Made by a program: the position numbers and the translations under genes
In this document: one piece after another, positions 1-8,685 of the stretch
Numbering within the stretch: the first letter of the stretch is position 1
How the letters are laid out: every line of letters starts with the position of its first letter
The notes under the pieces: generated by a model
What the model saw: the letters and a program-made list of their open reading frames with translations, nothing else
Told to the model about the DNA's origin: nothing
Database searches by the model: none
Source: Agrobacterium cucumeris
Lineage (GTDB): Bacteria > Pseudomonadota > Alphaproteobacteria > Rhizobiales > Rhizobiaceae
Direction: 5' to 3'
NCBI RefSeq assembly: GCF_030036535.1
Contig: NZ_CP080388.1
Span: 62,001-126,000 of the forward strand
DNA length: 64,000 nucleotides

Positions 1-1839
1 GTCGGACGAAGAGACGGTGCGGACCGGAGCGGAAGCTTCACTGTAACCGCCTTCGGACAGCTTGAACTGGGCGATAAGTCCGTTGAGCGAAGACGCCTCG
101 CGTGCAAGACCGTGGCTTGCAGCCGTGCTTTCTTCCACCATGGCGGCGTTCTTCTGGGTATCCTGATCCATCTGGTTCACAGCCGTGTTGATCTGCTGGA
201 GGCCGGAGGACTGTTCCTGTGCCGATTCCGCGATCGCCGCGACGTGCCGGTTGATATCCTGCACTTCGGTGACGATCAGTTCCAGCGCCCTGCCGGTTTC
301 GCCAACCAGCTGCACGCCCTGCTCCACCTGACTGTTCGATGTCGTGATCAGGTTCTTGATTTCTTTGGCGGCACCGGCGGAACGCTGCGCCAGTTCACGA
401 ACCTCCTGCGCGACAACGGCAAAGCCCTTGCCCGCATCACCGGCACGCGCCGCTTCCACGCCGGCATTCAGCGCCAGAAGGTTGGTCTGGAAGGCGATCT
501 CGTCGATCACGCCGATGATGTTGGAAATCTGATTGGCGGATGTCGCGATCTGTTCCATCGCCGCGACGGCCTTCTGCACAACTTCGCCCGACTTTTCCGC
601 GCCGACCTTTGCGCGGCCGACGAGATGACCGGCTTCCTGTGCACGTTTGGTGGAGTCCTTCACCGTGATGGTGATTTCTTCCAGCGCCGCCGCAGTCTCT
701 TCCACGGCCGCCGCCTGCTGTTCGGTACGTCTCGCCAGATCATCTGCCGCAGACCGGATTTCGTTGGCGCCGGCATCGATGCCGCGGGCATTCTGTGCCA
801 CCTGGGTAAGGGTCGACTGCAACTGTTCTGCCGCCCGGTTGAAATCACCGCGAATACCGTCAAGGCCGGCAACGAACGGCTGAACGATCCGGTAGGTAAC
901 GTCGCCCTGAGCGATCTTCGAAAGCGCGGTGGCAAGATTGTCGACGGCAAACTGTACGTCGGCAGCCTCTTTCGCCTTCTGTTTCTCGCGTTCTATCCGG
1001 TCCTTTTCAGAAGTCGACCGGTTGGCCTCGGTTTCATTTTCAAGCCGCACACGCTCGATTGCGTTTTCACGGAAGGCCTGAACCGCAGCGGCCATCTGGC
1101 CAACTTCATCCTTCCGGTCCATTCCGTCGATTTCGCCTGCCGTATCACCGGCCGCCAGCGATCCCATGCGCTCACGAAGCCGCGCAATCGGGGTGGTGAT
1201 GCCACGCGACGAGACAAACAGGCCAAGTGCGATCAGGGCCAGGGAAACAAGCGCAATGCCGATCAGGCCCGTCCAGATCGTCGTATCGGTGCTTGCGCTG
1301 AGCTGCTGCCGGCCGTCATTCATGACTTGGATAAGCTGCTCGTTGCCGGCGCTGATCTTCGGCGACACTTCGCCGATTTTCCGAAGGACGTTCAGCGCCA
1401 TATGCTGCGCTTCGGCGGTTTTTCCCGCCTGCATCAGGGCGATGACCTGATTGCCGATCTCCTCGACTTCAACGACACCCTTCAGGATATCGCGGGCGGC
1501 ATCCGTGCGGGCCGGCACCAGTTCCATGATCTTGTTCTGGCGCTCTTCGAGCTGTTTGCGGTCTGCCCTGAACGTCTTGACCGCCGATTCGAAATCACTG
1601 CCGGCGGGATCATTCAGGCTGGCGCGAAGCATCTGCATGCCGAGCGCATTGAGATTGCCGCTGGTCCGGGCGTTCAGCACCGCCGCAAGAGCCTCGTTGG
1701 CGATGAAGTCGCTATAGACGCGGTCGGTATTGTTATATTGCAGGCTGACGTAGCTAATGCCGGAAAGCGACATCAAACTCATCAGCGAGATGACAAAAAC
1801 GACCTTCGTTTTTATCTTGGTATTCTTCAGGAAAGACAT
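1..1839 (-). CDS. Methyl-accepting chemotaxis protein, C-terminus cut by window edge
   Basis: Inner-membrane chemoreceptor that senses a periplasmic ligand and controls CheA. The minus-strand reading frame opens with ATG at 1839 (MSFLKNTKIK) and stays open to position 1, giving 613 visible residues and no stop, so the gene is partial. A first membrane segment lies at about residues 13-34, a mostly helical periplasmic region follows, and a second membrane segment lies at about 188-209. After that come HAMP-like sequence and the cytoplasmic signalling helices, with the hallmark FQTNLLALNAGVEAARAG hairpin tip. The periplasmic region is about 150 residues, compatible with a four-helix-bundle sensor. 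A GAGG sits seven bases before the start. The gene diverges from the ABC operon at 2301, and a functional link to it is only a guess. The ligand cannot be read from sequence. Confidence 0.93.
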   Translation of the reverse strand, partial: MSFLKNTKIKTKVVFVISLMSLMSLSGISYVSLQYNNTDRVYSDFIANEALAAVLNARTSGNLNALGMQMLRASLNDPAGSDFESAVKTFRADRKQLEERQNKIMELVPARTDAARDILKGVVEVEEIGNQVIALMQAGKTAEAQHMALNVLRKIGEVSPKISAGNEQLIQVMNDGRQQLSASTDTTIWTGLIGIALVSLALIALGLFVSSRGITTPIARLRERMGSLAAGDTAGEIDGMDRKDEVGQMAAAVQAFRENAIERVRLENETEANRSTSEKDRIEREKQKAKEAADVQFAVDNLATALSKIAQGDVTYRIVQPFVAGLDGIRGDFNRAAEQLQSTLTQVAQNARGIDAGANEIRSAADDLARRTEQQAAAVEETAAALEEITITVKDSTKRAQEAGHLVGRAKVGAEKSGEVVQKAVAAMEQIATSANQISNIIGVIDEIAFQTNLLALNAGVEAARAGDAGKGFAVVAQEVRELAQRSAGAAKEIKNLITTSNSQVEQGVQLVGETGRALELIVTEVQDINRHVAAIAESAQEQSSGLQQINTAVNQMDQDTQKNAAMVEESTAASHGLAREASSLNGLIAQFKLSEGGYSEASAPVRTVSSSD

Positions 1840-2300
1840 GAATGGCCTCGGGGCAAGCGCTCCGCCAGCCGTCCGCATGGGGTGGCCGGGGAGAGATATA
1901 AAGAAACATCGCGGGTAGCTGTGCCCTTCATAGGGCTACAAGCGGACATCAACTCAAAACCGCAAAGGCGTGGGTGAGATGGGGTCCGATTGCTCTACCG
2001 GCTCCGCCGATGAAACCTTGGAACCTGCGTATTTTAGATTTCACAAAACCACTGAATGAAGTGTTACCCGGCCCATGCAAGTCATGACAATTTGCGACAT
2101 TGCTAAATTATTTAGACGCTAATTTTCGTCAGCCGATCTGCGTCTCCGGGTGTCACGAAAGCGTTAAGGAAAGTCATTAGAAACGCCGCCGACCCGTTAA
2201 AAAATGCACGGCTGTGCAAAGGCGGGCCAGCGCCGTTCCGATCTTTCCAAAAAGGGTCAGCGCTCAACAATTCCACTCGCCGAGAGCACTGGAGACAGAG
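1840..2300. promoter_or_regulatory. Divergent intergenic region, chemoreceptor / phosphodiester-type ABC operon
   Basis: These 461 bases hold no convincing gene. They must carry promoters for the minus-strand chemoreceptor and the plus-strand transport operon. AT-rich sequence lies around 2095-2130. A degenerate direct-repeat array resembling a PhoB site lies at 2151-2177 and is listed separately. A purine-rich GGAGA at 2291-2295 is the ribosome-binding site of the binding-protein gene. Confidence 0.5.
2151..2177 (+). promoter_or_regulatory. Possible degenerate Pho box
   Basis: TGTCAC at 2151, GTTAA at 2163 and GTCAT at 2173 form roughly 10-11 base direct repeats, the spacing PhoB uses on TGTCA-type half-sites. 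Only the first and last copies match well. The site lies about 125-150 bases before the binding-protein start. Control by phosphate starvation would suit an operon with a phosphodiesterase and a sugar-phosphatase. The match is weak, so this is only a candidate. Confidence 0.25.
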
Positions 2301-3452
2301 ATGAAACGCCGCACCTTCATGATATCAGCAGCTGGCGCCGCCGCTGGCCTTGCCCTTGCGCCGCGCATGAGCTTCGCCGCCCCGGGCACGATCGACTGGT
2401 ATACTGGCGCCGACAGCAACATCCTCGATTTCTGGACCAACACGGTCAAGCCCGCTTTCGAGGCGGCCAATCCGGGTATCAAACTCAACCTCGTGGACGC
2501 CGGTGACAATGCCGGTATTATCGCCATCGGCGAACGCGCCATTGCAGCAAAGCAGACAGGCACCGACCCGCAGGCTGACTATTTCGAGCATTCCGATCCG
2601 CTGCTGCCCGCAGGCGCGATCGATGCCGGCATCTATGTGAACATGGCGAAGGCCGGTCTCTCCAACTATTCGCGCGTCAACCCGCTTGCCATCCGCAGCG
2701 AATACAGCCTGCCCTATCGCGGCAGCCAGGTTCTGCTCGCCTATGACACAGCCAAGCTGAAGCCCGCGGATGCCCCGAAGACCTGGGAGCAGCTGGTCAC
2801 CTGGATCAAGGCCAATCCCGGCCAGTTCGTCTATAACCGTCCCGACAAGGGCGGTTCCGGCGGCAATTTCGTTCGCCGCGCCATCCATCAGGCCAATGGT
2901 CTCGACCCCAAGGCTTTCACGGTCGACAACTACACCCAGGAATTCGGCGACAAGGCACTGGGCAAGGCGTGGGATCTGCTCACCGATATCGCCCCGTCGC
3001 TTTATGACAAGGGCGCCTATGCCTCCGGCAACACCCAGTCTCTGCAGCTGCTGTCGCAAGGCGTCGTGACAATGACGCCCGTCTGGTCCGATCAGGTTCT
3101 GAAGGCGATCGATCAGGGTGTGCTTCCTGCGGAAACGGGCCTCGTTCAGCTTCAGGATCTCGCGCTTTGCGGCGATTTCTCCCGGGCCGTGGTGCTGGCG
3201 AACGGCACCAATCGTGATGCCGCCCTCAAGCTGGCGAATTTCGTTCTCTCCGAAGAAATCCAGGGCGCCATCCTCACCGAACTCGGTGGTTTCCCCGGCG
3301 TTTCCTGGGACTATGTCCCAGCCGATCTGCGCAAGCGCTTCGCCGACATCATTCCGCAGACCATTCCGACCTTCCCGGCCGGCAAATGGGAAACCGCCAT
3401 CAATGACGGCTGGTACCGTCACGTTGCTCCGAACGTCGACCGCAAGTCGTGA
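2301..3452 (+). CDS. ABC transporter periplasmic binding protein (family 1, YnjB/AfuA-like), Tat-type signal
   Basis: Extracytoplasmic solute-binding protein of 383 residues that delivers substrate to the two permeases encoded directly downstream. The start at 2301 is chosen because GGAGA lies five bases upstream. The peptide then opens with KRRTFMISAAG followed by a hydrophobic stretch ending near SFA, a twin-arginine-like signal peptide. An upstream in-frame ATG at 2214 has no such support. The mature protein reads as a family 1 binding protein of the type also used for ferric iron, spermidine, thiamine and sugar phosphates, with the nearest impression being the YnjB group. Its stop overlaps the GTG start of the next gene by four bases. 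The neighbouring phosphodiesterase and phosphatase point to a phosphodiester or sugar phosphate rather than iron, but this is inference. Confidence 0.88.
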   Translation: MKRRTFMISAAGAAAGLALAPRMSFAAPGTIDWYTGADSNILDFWTNTVKPAFEAANPGIKLNLVDAGDNAGIIAIGERAIAAKQTGTDPQADYFEHSDPLLPAGAIDAGIYVNMAKAGLSNYSRVNPLAIRSEYSLPYRGSQVLLAYDTAKLKPADAPKTWEQLVTWIKANPGQFVYNRPDKGGSGGNFVRRAIHQANGLDPKAFTVDNYTQEFGDKALGKAWDLLTDIAPSLYDKGAYASGNTQSLQLLSQGVVTMTPVWSDQVLKAIDQGVLPAETGLVQLQDLALCGDFSRAVVLANGTNRDAALKLANFVLSEEIQGAILTELGGFPGVSWDYVPADLRKRFADIIPQTIPTFPAGKWETAINDGWYRHVAPNVDRKS

Positions 3453-4333
3453 CCGAGGCAGCAGAAGGAGCGGTCCGCCCGCTCATCGACAATATGGCAG
3501 GCAGGAGGCCAATCGGCCTCCTGCTCGTCGCCATTCCCGTTTTCCTGATGATCTGGCTGGTCATCTGGCCGGCCATCAACGCCATAGGGCGCACCGTCTG
3601 GCGTACCGGGACCAATGGAGAAACGACGTTCGATCTTTCGAGCTACGTCTTCTTCTTTTCGGATCGCTATAGCCTCGACAATCTTGCCGTCACGCTCTGG
3701 ACCACTCTGGTCTGCGCCATGCTGCTTCTGGTGATCTGCCTGCCGATCGCGCTTTATCTGCGCTTTTCCCAGGGCCGCCTTTCGGCCTATGTGCAGGCGC
3801 TGGCGATCTTTCCGATGTTCGTGCCTTCCATCATCCTCGCCTTCGCCTTCATCCGCGTGCTTGGGCCCAATGGCATGGTGGATATTCTGCTCAACGCGGT
3901 CGACCTGCCGAAAATCCGCACGCCTTATCTGACCCCCTGGGGGCCGGTCATCGGCCTTGTCTGGGACAATATCCCGCTGACGGTGCTGATTTTGCTGGCG
4001 GGCCTCGGCAGTGTCGCCAACCAGTCCGTGGAAGCGGCGCGGGATGTGGGCGCCAATGCGCTACAGGTCTTCTGGCACATCATCCTGCCGCGCATTTCCA
4101 ATTCCATTCTCGTGGCGCTTTCCTTTTCGGTGCTCGGCATCTTCTCCTCCTTCACCCTTCCTTATCTGCTTGGCCCCGCATCGCCGGAAATGATTGGTCC
4201 CTTCATGCAGCGCACCCTTCGCGATATGCAGGACCCCATCGGCGCCATGACCCAGGCCGTTATCGCCTTCGGCTTCTGCATTGCCTTCGGCCTCTTTTAT
4301 GTGCGCTCAGTCGCACGCAATCAGGGGAAGTAA
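3449..4333 (+). CDS. ABC transporter permease 1
   Basis: Inner-membrane permease of 294 residues of the binding-protein-dependent (MetI-like) family. It starts with GTG at 3449, overlapping the previous stop as GTGA, which implies translational coupling. A hydrophobic segment near residues 23-45 is followed by a core of about five more membrane helices. The EAA loop that docks on the ATPase is visible as EAARDVGANALQVFWHIILP near residue 190. It pairs with the permease encoded immediately downstream to form the membrane channel. Confidence 0.9.
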   Translation: MTEAAEGAVRPLIDNMAGRRPIGLLLVAIPVFLMIWLVIWPAINAIGRTVWRTGTNGETTFDLSSYVFFFSDRYSLDNLAVTLWTTLVCAMLLLVICLPIALYLRFSQGRLSAYVQALAIFPMFVPSIILAFAFIRVLGPNGMVDILLNAVDLPKIRTPYLTPWGPVIGLVWDNIPLTVLILLAGLGSVANQSVEAARDVGANALQVFWHIILPRISNSILVALSFSVLGIFSSFTLPYLLGPASPEMIGPFMQRTLRDMQDPIGAMTQAVIAFGFCIAFGLFYVRSVARNQGK

Positions 4334-4334
4334 C

Positions 4335-5159
4335 ATGGCCGCTTTTGCACCGGCGCGCAGGCGCCTCGACTGGCCCGGCATATTCTTCGCCGCCCTTCTG
4401 ACCGTTGCGATCGTCGGGCCGCTCATCGTCGTCGGCACCTGGGCTTTCACCGAAGTCTGGCGTTACCCCAACGTCGTGCCGCAACAGTTCGGCTTCCGTT
4501 TCTGGGGCCAGACACTCGGACGCCCCGATGTGTGGAACGCCCTGATGCTGAGCTTTCGGCTGACGACGGTGGTGACCCTGCTTTCGGCGCTGATCTGCCT
4601 TCCCGCCGCCTATGCCTTTGCCCGCATGAGCTTTCCCGGCCGCAACCTCTTGTTCTTCTCCTTCCTTGCCGGTCATGCCTTCCCGAAATTCGGGCTGCTG
4701 GTGGCAATTGCGGCGATCTTTCTGCAGCTCAACCTCATCGGCACCTTCTGGGGCGTCGTCCTGATCCAGCTCGTCGGCACGCTGATGTTCATGATCTGGA
4801 TACCCGTCGCCGCGTTTCAGGCCGTCGATCGCCGCATGGAAGAGGCGGCCCGCGATGTGGGGGCCAGTCCCCTGCGGGTCTTCTGGTCGATCACGCTGCC
4901 ACAGGCCGGGCCGACCATTGCCGCCGCCGTGCTCCTGAGCTTCGTCGGCACCTTCTATGAAACCGAAGGGGCATGGCTCATCGGCGCCCCCGGCATCCGC
5001 ACGATGCCGGTGCTGATGATCAGCTACATCAACAACCAGATGGTCATCCAGTATGGCGCGGTCCTGTCCGTCGTGCTCTGGGTGCCGTCATTCATTGCCC
5101 TCATGTTCGCCCGCCGCGTCATTGGCGGCGGCGCCTTCGCCCGCGGCTTCGGCGGTTAG
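4335..5159 (+). CDS. ABC transporter permease 2
   Basis: Second inner-membrane permease of the same importer, 274 residues. The ATG at 4335 sits one base after the previous stop and has a GGGGAAG ribosome-binding site inside the upstream gene. It has about six membrane helices and an EAA loop reading EEAARDVGASPLRVFWSITL near residue 175. The loop is close to that of permease 1, consistent with a heterodimer made from paralogous subunits. The ATPase gene starts eight bases after its stop. Confidence 0.9.
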   Translation: MAAFAPARRRLDWPGIFFAALLTVAIVGPLIVVGTWAFTEVWRYPNVVPQQFGFRFWGQTLGRPDVWNALMLSFRLTTVVTLLSALICLPAAYAFARMSFPGRNLLFFSFLAGHAFPKFGLLVAIAAIFLQLNLIGTFWGVVLIQLVGTLMFMIWIPVAAFQAVDRRMEEAARDVGASPLRVFWSITLPQAGPTIAAAVLLSFVGTFYETEGAWLIGAPGIRTMPVLMISYINNQMVIQYGAVLSVVLWVPSFIALMFARRVIGGGAFARGFGG

Positions 5160-5167
5160 GAATATTC

Positions 5168-6202
5168 ATGTCCGTACTTCATATCCGCGGGGTTACGAAA
5201 ACCTTCGCCGGTGGCACCAAGGCAGTCGACAACTTCTCGCTCGACGTCGCCGATGGTGAACTCGTCTGCCTTCTCGGCCCCTCCGGTTCCGGCAAATCAA
5301 CGCTGCTGCGCATGGTCGGTGGTTTCGAACAGCCGACCGGCGGACGGATCACCATCGACGGCGAAGACGTCACCCATCTGCCACCCGAGCGCCGGCCCAC
5401 CGGCATGGTGTTCCAGAGCCACGCGCTCTGGACCCATATGAACGTCTTCAAGAACCTCGCCTTCGGCCTCAAGCTGCGGCGCATGCCGGCCTCCGTCATC
5501 AACGAGAAGGTCGAAGCGGTACTCGAACTGGTCGGGCTTTCCGGTTATGGCGAACGCGCCACCAGCCAGCTCTCCGGTGGCCAGCAGCAACGCGTGGCGC
5601 TCGCCCGCTCACTGGTCCTGGAGCCGAAAATCCTGCTTCTGGATGAACCCTTCGCCAGCCTCGACCAGCATCTGCGCGAGCGCCTGCGGGAAGAGGTGCG
5701 CGATATCCAGCAGCGTCTCGGCATCACCACGCTGTTCGTCACGCATGGACAGGACGAAGCCCTTTCCATGGCCGACCGCATCGTCGTGATGGCCAATGGC
5801 AGGACCGAGCAGATCGACCGGCCGAACGTCATTTATCGCGAACCGCAGACCCCATTCGTCGCCGGCTTCATCGGCACCATGAACCTGATCGAAGGCGTGG
5901 TTTCGGGCGGAAACTTCACCCATGCCGGCCTGACCTTGCCGCTGCCCGTCTCCGACGGTCCCGCCATTCTCGCCATCCGCCCCGAGGCCGTTGATCTGAA
6001 GGCATCCGAGACGCCGCAGGCAAGCGTTCACCGGGTAACCGATTACGGCACCCATGGCCTTGTCGATCTCGATCTTCCCGATGGTGTCAGGATCAAATCG
6101 ATGGTCGCCCATCCCGATCTCTTCCGGGCCGGACAGGGGGTCGATATCCTGCCCCGCTCCGTCACGGCCTTTCGCGACAACCGGCAAATCTACCGGAGCT
6201 GA
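5168..6202 (+). CDS. ABC transporter ATPase with C-terminal TOBE-like domain
   Basis: Cytoplasmic ATPase of 344 residues that energises the importer. Walker A GPSGSGKST lies near residue 38, the signature LSGGQQQRVALARS near 138, Walker B ILLLDEPFASLD follows, and the switch histidine is in FVTHGQDEA. The C-terminal 110 residues look like the TOBE-type regulatory extension of the CysA/PotA/FbpC group. The start is the ATG at 5168, which has AGGAATA just upstream. Open sequence further upstream in the frame belongs to the permease gene in another phase. Confidence 0.92.
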   Translation: MSVLHIRGVTKTFAGGTKAVDNFSLDVADGELVCLLGPSGSGKSTLLRMVGGFEQPTGGRITIDGEDVTHLPPERRPTGMVFQSHALWTHMNVFKNLAFGLKLRRMPASVINEKVEAVLELVGLSGYGERATSQLSGGQQQRVALARSLVLEPKILLLDEPFASLDQHLRERLREEVRDIQQRLGITTLFVTHGQDEALSMADRIVVMANGRTEQIDRPNVIYREPQTPFVAGFIGTMNLIEGVVSGGNFTHAGLTLPLPVSDGPAILAIRPEAVDLKASETPQASVHRVTDYGTHGLVDLDLPDGVRIKSMVAHPDLFRAGQGVDILPRSVTAFRDNRQIYRS

Positions 6203-6204
6203 CC

Positions 6205-7041
6205 ATGAACATGCCCATCCTCCTCGAACGCGACGGCCACCGCACCTGGCTTAAATGGCATCGCGGCCGCCGCCGCGCCGCCGATCCCGCCTTCACCGGC
6301 GAGCGCATCATCGAGGCCATGTGCCTTGGCGCGAGCATCGAAGTCGATCTCGTCATTCACGCCGACCACGGCTGCGCCGTGCTGCATGATCTGACGCTGG
6401 AGCGGGAAACCACCGGCGCCGGAAGGGTGCGAGATGCCTCCGCCGCCAGCCTGCGCCAGCTGCATCTGCGCGATAATCAGGGTCAGCCCGTATCCTCAAG
6501 GGTGATGCTGCTCGAAGACCTCTGCGCCCTGCTCGCCCGCGAGATCATCCATCCCGATGCCCTGCTGCAGCTCGATTTCAAGGAGAACCGGCACGCCCTC
6601 ACCCCGCAGGTCATCGCCGGTTTCAGCGCAAGCATCGCGCCATTGGCGGGCTCCATGATCCTGTCCGGCGGGGATTTCGACGCCATCGCCGCGCTTGCTG
6701 CATCGGTCCCCGGTCTCAAGACGGGATATGACCCGTGTGAGGAAGACACACTCACCAGGCTGCAGAGGGGCGAAGACTTTTCCGGCTTCATCGAACAGGC
6801 GCTCGCTACGGCACCGGCTGCCGGAATGATCTATCTCGATTACCGGATCGTCCTCGCTGCCGAAGATGCCGGCATCGATATCATCGCCCCCGTCCACGCC
6901 GCAGGCCGCCGCGTCGATGCATGGACCATCAACAGCATCACGCCGCAATCGATCACCGATGTCGGGCGGCTGCTGCGGCTCAAGGTCGACCAGATCACCA
7001 CCGATGACCCGGAAGGGCTAACCGAGGCATTCAGCCGATGA
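6205..7041 (+). CDS. Glycerophosphodiester phosphodiesterase family protein
   Basis: Predicted cytoplasmic phosphodiesterase of 278 residues, with no signal peptide, that would split an imported glycerophosphodiester into glycerol 3-phosphate (or glycerol) and an alcohol (or its phosphate). Family catalytic and metal residues are visible: HRG near residue 19, IEVDL with Glu and Asp near 46-48, LHDLTLERETTG near 60, a lysine in LDFKENR, and a C-terminal DAWTINS. The start is ATG 6205, two bases after the ATPase stop, with CGGAG upstream; ATG 6211 is possible. It ends as ATGA with the next gene. Its place inside an ABC operon argues that its substrate is the transported compound. Confidence 0.85.
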   Translation: MNMPILLERDGHRTWLKWHRGRRRAADPAFTGERIIEAMCLGASIEVDLVIHADHGCAVLHDLTLERETTGAGRVRDASAASLRQLHLRDNQGQPVSSRVMLLEDLCALLAREIIHPDALLQLDFKENRHALTPQVIAGFSASIAPLAGSMILSGGDFDAIAALAASVPGLKTGYDPCEEDTLTRLQRGEDFSGFIEQALATAPAAGMIYLDYRIVLAAEDAGIDIIAPVHAAGRRVDAWTINSITPQSITDVGRLLRLKVDQITTDDPEGLTEAFSR

Positions 7042-7844
7042 CCGTCAATTACACCGCCATTCTGGAAGACATGATCGCCACCACCCGCGAGGCCGGCGCA
7101 TTGACGCTCGAGCATTTCAGGCGCTTCCGCGACATCGAGATCGGCGTCAAGGGACCGGGCGATTTCGTGTCCGATGCGGACCGGCAGTCCGAAACGCTGA
7201 TCCGCGAACGCCTCCTCGGCCGGTATCCCTGGGGGCTGACCGGCGAGGAATTCGCTCCGGTTGACGGGTCGGATGCCGAACATCGCTGGCTGGTCGATCC
7301 CATCGATGGCACCACCAATTTCATCTATGGCCAGCACTACACTATCACCATTGCACTGCGCCGCGGCAACGAGACGATCTGCGGGCTCGTCTATAATCCC
7401 GTCGCCGACGAGATGTTCACGACGATCAAGGGCGAAGGCGCATATCTCAACGGCGAACGCCTGCACGTCAATGCCAGCGGCGATATCGCGCTCATGTGCG
7501 TCGGCACAGGCCTGCCAACGCCCAATCTTTCGCTTTATCCCGGCGCCTACCAGCGTCTGGACGATATTCGGGCCCCAATCGGCGCGGTGCGGGTCGTCGG
7601 CAGCGCCGCCAATTCCTGCGCTTACGTGGCCTGCGGCCGGCTTACCGGTTATTACGAGGAGACAGGGTTTGTCGATACCGCAGCCGGTATCCTGCTCGTT
7701 GAGGAAGCCGGCGGCATCGTGACGGACTGGTGGGGGCGCGGGCCTGAAATCTATGAGCGGACCGGCACGCTGATCGTCGCCAATGCCGCAACCCACGCCT
7801 ATCTTCTCGAACGGCTTCGCGGCGTTCCGCCCAAGGACCCCTGA
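7038..7844 (+). CDS. Inositol monophosphatase family protein
   Basis: Magnesium-dependent phosphatase-family protein of 268 residues that would remove phosphate from inositol phosphate or a related polyol phosphate. The metal-binding motifs are present: GEEF near residue 71, WLVDPIDGTTNF near 90, and DTAAGILLVEEAGG near 215. The usual WD before AAG is VD here, a conservative departure. It overlaps the phosphodiesterase gene by four bases (ATGA) and closes the operon. Together the two enzymes form a plausible route from a glycerophospho-polyol to free polyol. Other members of the family act on 3'-phosphoadenosine 5'-phosphate or fructose 1,6-bisphosphate, so the substrate is uncertain. Confidence 0.85.
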   Translation: MTVNYTAILEDMIATTREAGALTLEHFRRFRDIEIGVKGPGDFVSDADRQSETLIRERLLGRYPWGLTGEEFAPVDGSDAEHRWLVDPIDGTTNFIYGQHYTITIALRRGNETICGLVYNPVADEMFTTIKGEGAYLNGERLHVNASGDIALMCVGTGLPTPNLSLYPGAYQRLDDIRAPIGAVRVVGSAANSCAYVACGRLTGYYEETGFVDTAAGILLVEEAGGIVTDWWGRGPEIYERTGTLIVANAATHAYLLERLRGVPPKDP

Positions 7845-7920
7845 GCGGCACAGCGCGCGTGGTCAGTACATCCGCCGGCACGTATCCGCCAATATGCGGG
7901 TCCTGCGAAGGATAGCGTGA

Positions 7921-8682
7921 TCAATAACCACCCGTCATCAGCACGGTTTCACCGGTCATGAAACTGCAGGCCTGCGACGACAGGAAGATGGCGGCACCCA
8001 CCATTTCTTCCGGCTGCCCGGCACGGCCCATCCAGTTCAGCGTCCGGACGTATTCCGCCCAGCCTTCGGGGTCCTCATCACGACGGTGGGCATTGCGGTC
8101 GGTGTCGATGAGGCCGGGCGCGAGTGTGTTGAGCAACACATTGTCGCGCGCATAATCCCGCGCCTGACTCTGGATCAGATTGTGCTGCGCAGCCTTGGTT
8201 GCGGCATAGGCGGTAACGATGCCCTTCGGACGCAGCTGATTGACCGAGCCGATGGAAACCACCCTGCCCCATTTACGGGCCGCCATGCGCGGCAGGGCCG
8301 CCTGCAGCATATCCACCGTCGAGCCCAGATTGACCGCCAGCTGAAACGCCAGATCGTCCGGTGTCAGTTCCGAAAGCGCGGCGTTGATCTGGGCGCTGGC
8401 ATTGATAACAAGAATATCGACCGGTGCTATCGCCTCGGCCCGTTCGATGAGGTCACGACCGGCACCGGGTTCGGAAAGATCGCCCGCCAGTTCCTGCGCC
8501 GTGCCGCCGCTTGCAACGATCCGGTGCTGCACGGGCGCGGCAGCGCCCGGCTTTACGCCATGCAGGATGACATGGGCGCCCGCGCCCGCCAGCCCCTCGG
8601 CAATGGCGGCGCCTATGCCACGGCTGGAACCGGTGACGAGCGCCGTGCGGCCCTTCAATCCAAAGACGCTTTCGAGACGCAT
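7921..8682 (-). CDS. Short-chain dehydrogenase/reductase (sugar-acid or polyol type)
   Basis: NAD(P)-dependent oxidoreductase of 253 residues. The dinucleotide motif TGSSRGIG lies near residue 17, the catalytic serine is in SIGSVN, and the YAATK pair follows near residue 158. The C-terminus has the classical SDR run through the PGLIDTD segment. It resembles gluconate 5-dehydrogenase / 2-deoxy-gluconate 3-dehydrogenase relatives. Its exact substrate cannot be assigned. It is the last gene of a nine-gene minus-strand operon, three bases after the IclR-lactonase fusion. It faces the phosphatase operon convergently across 76 bases in which I see no clear terminator. Confidence 0.85.
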   Translation of the reverse strand: MRLESVFGLKGRTALVTGSSRGIGAAIAEGLAGAGAHVILHGVKPGAAAPVQHRIVASGGTAQELAGDLSEPGAGRDLIERAEAIAPVDILVINASAQINAALSELTPDDLAFQLAVNLGSTVDMLQAALPRMAARKWGRVVSIGSVNQLRPKGIVTAYAATKAAQHNLIQSQARDYARDNVLLNTLAPGLIDTDRNAHRRDEDPEGWAEYVRTLNWMGRAGQPEEMVGAAIFLSSQACSFMTGETVLMTGGY

Positions 8683-8685
8683 CCT

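Noticed and set aside
112..1977. 621-codon plus-strand open frame over the chemoreceptor gene
   Set aside because: It is antisense to a clear methyl-accepting chemotaxis protein. Its composition is histidine/arginine/glycine-rich without motifs, as expected for a shadow frame in GC-rich DNA.
2084..2100. Second TGTC-type repeat (minus strand) resembling a Pho box
   Set aside because: The half-sites are spaced ten rather than eleven bases and one is poor, so it was not listed as a feature.
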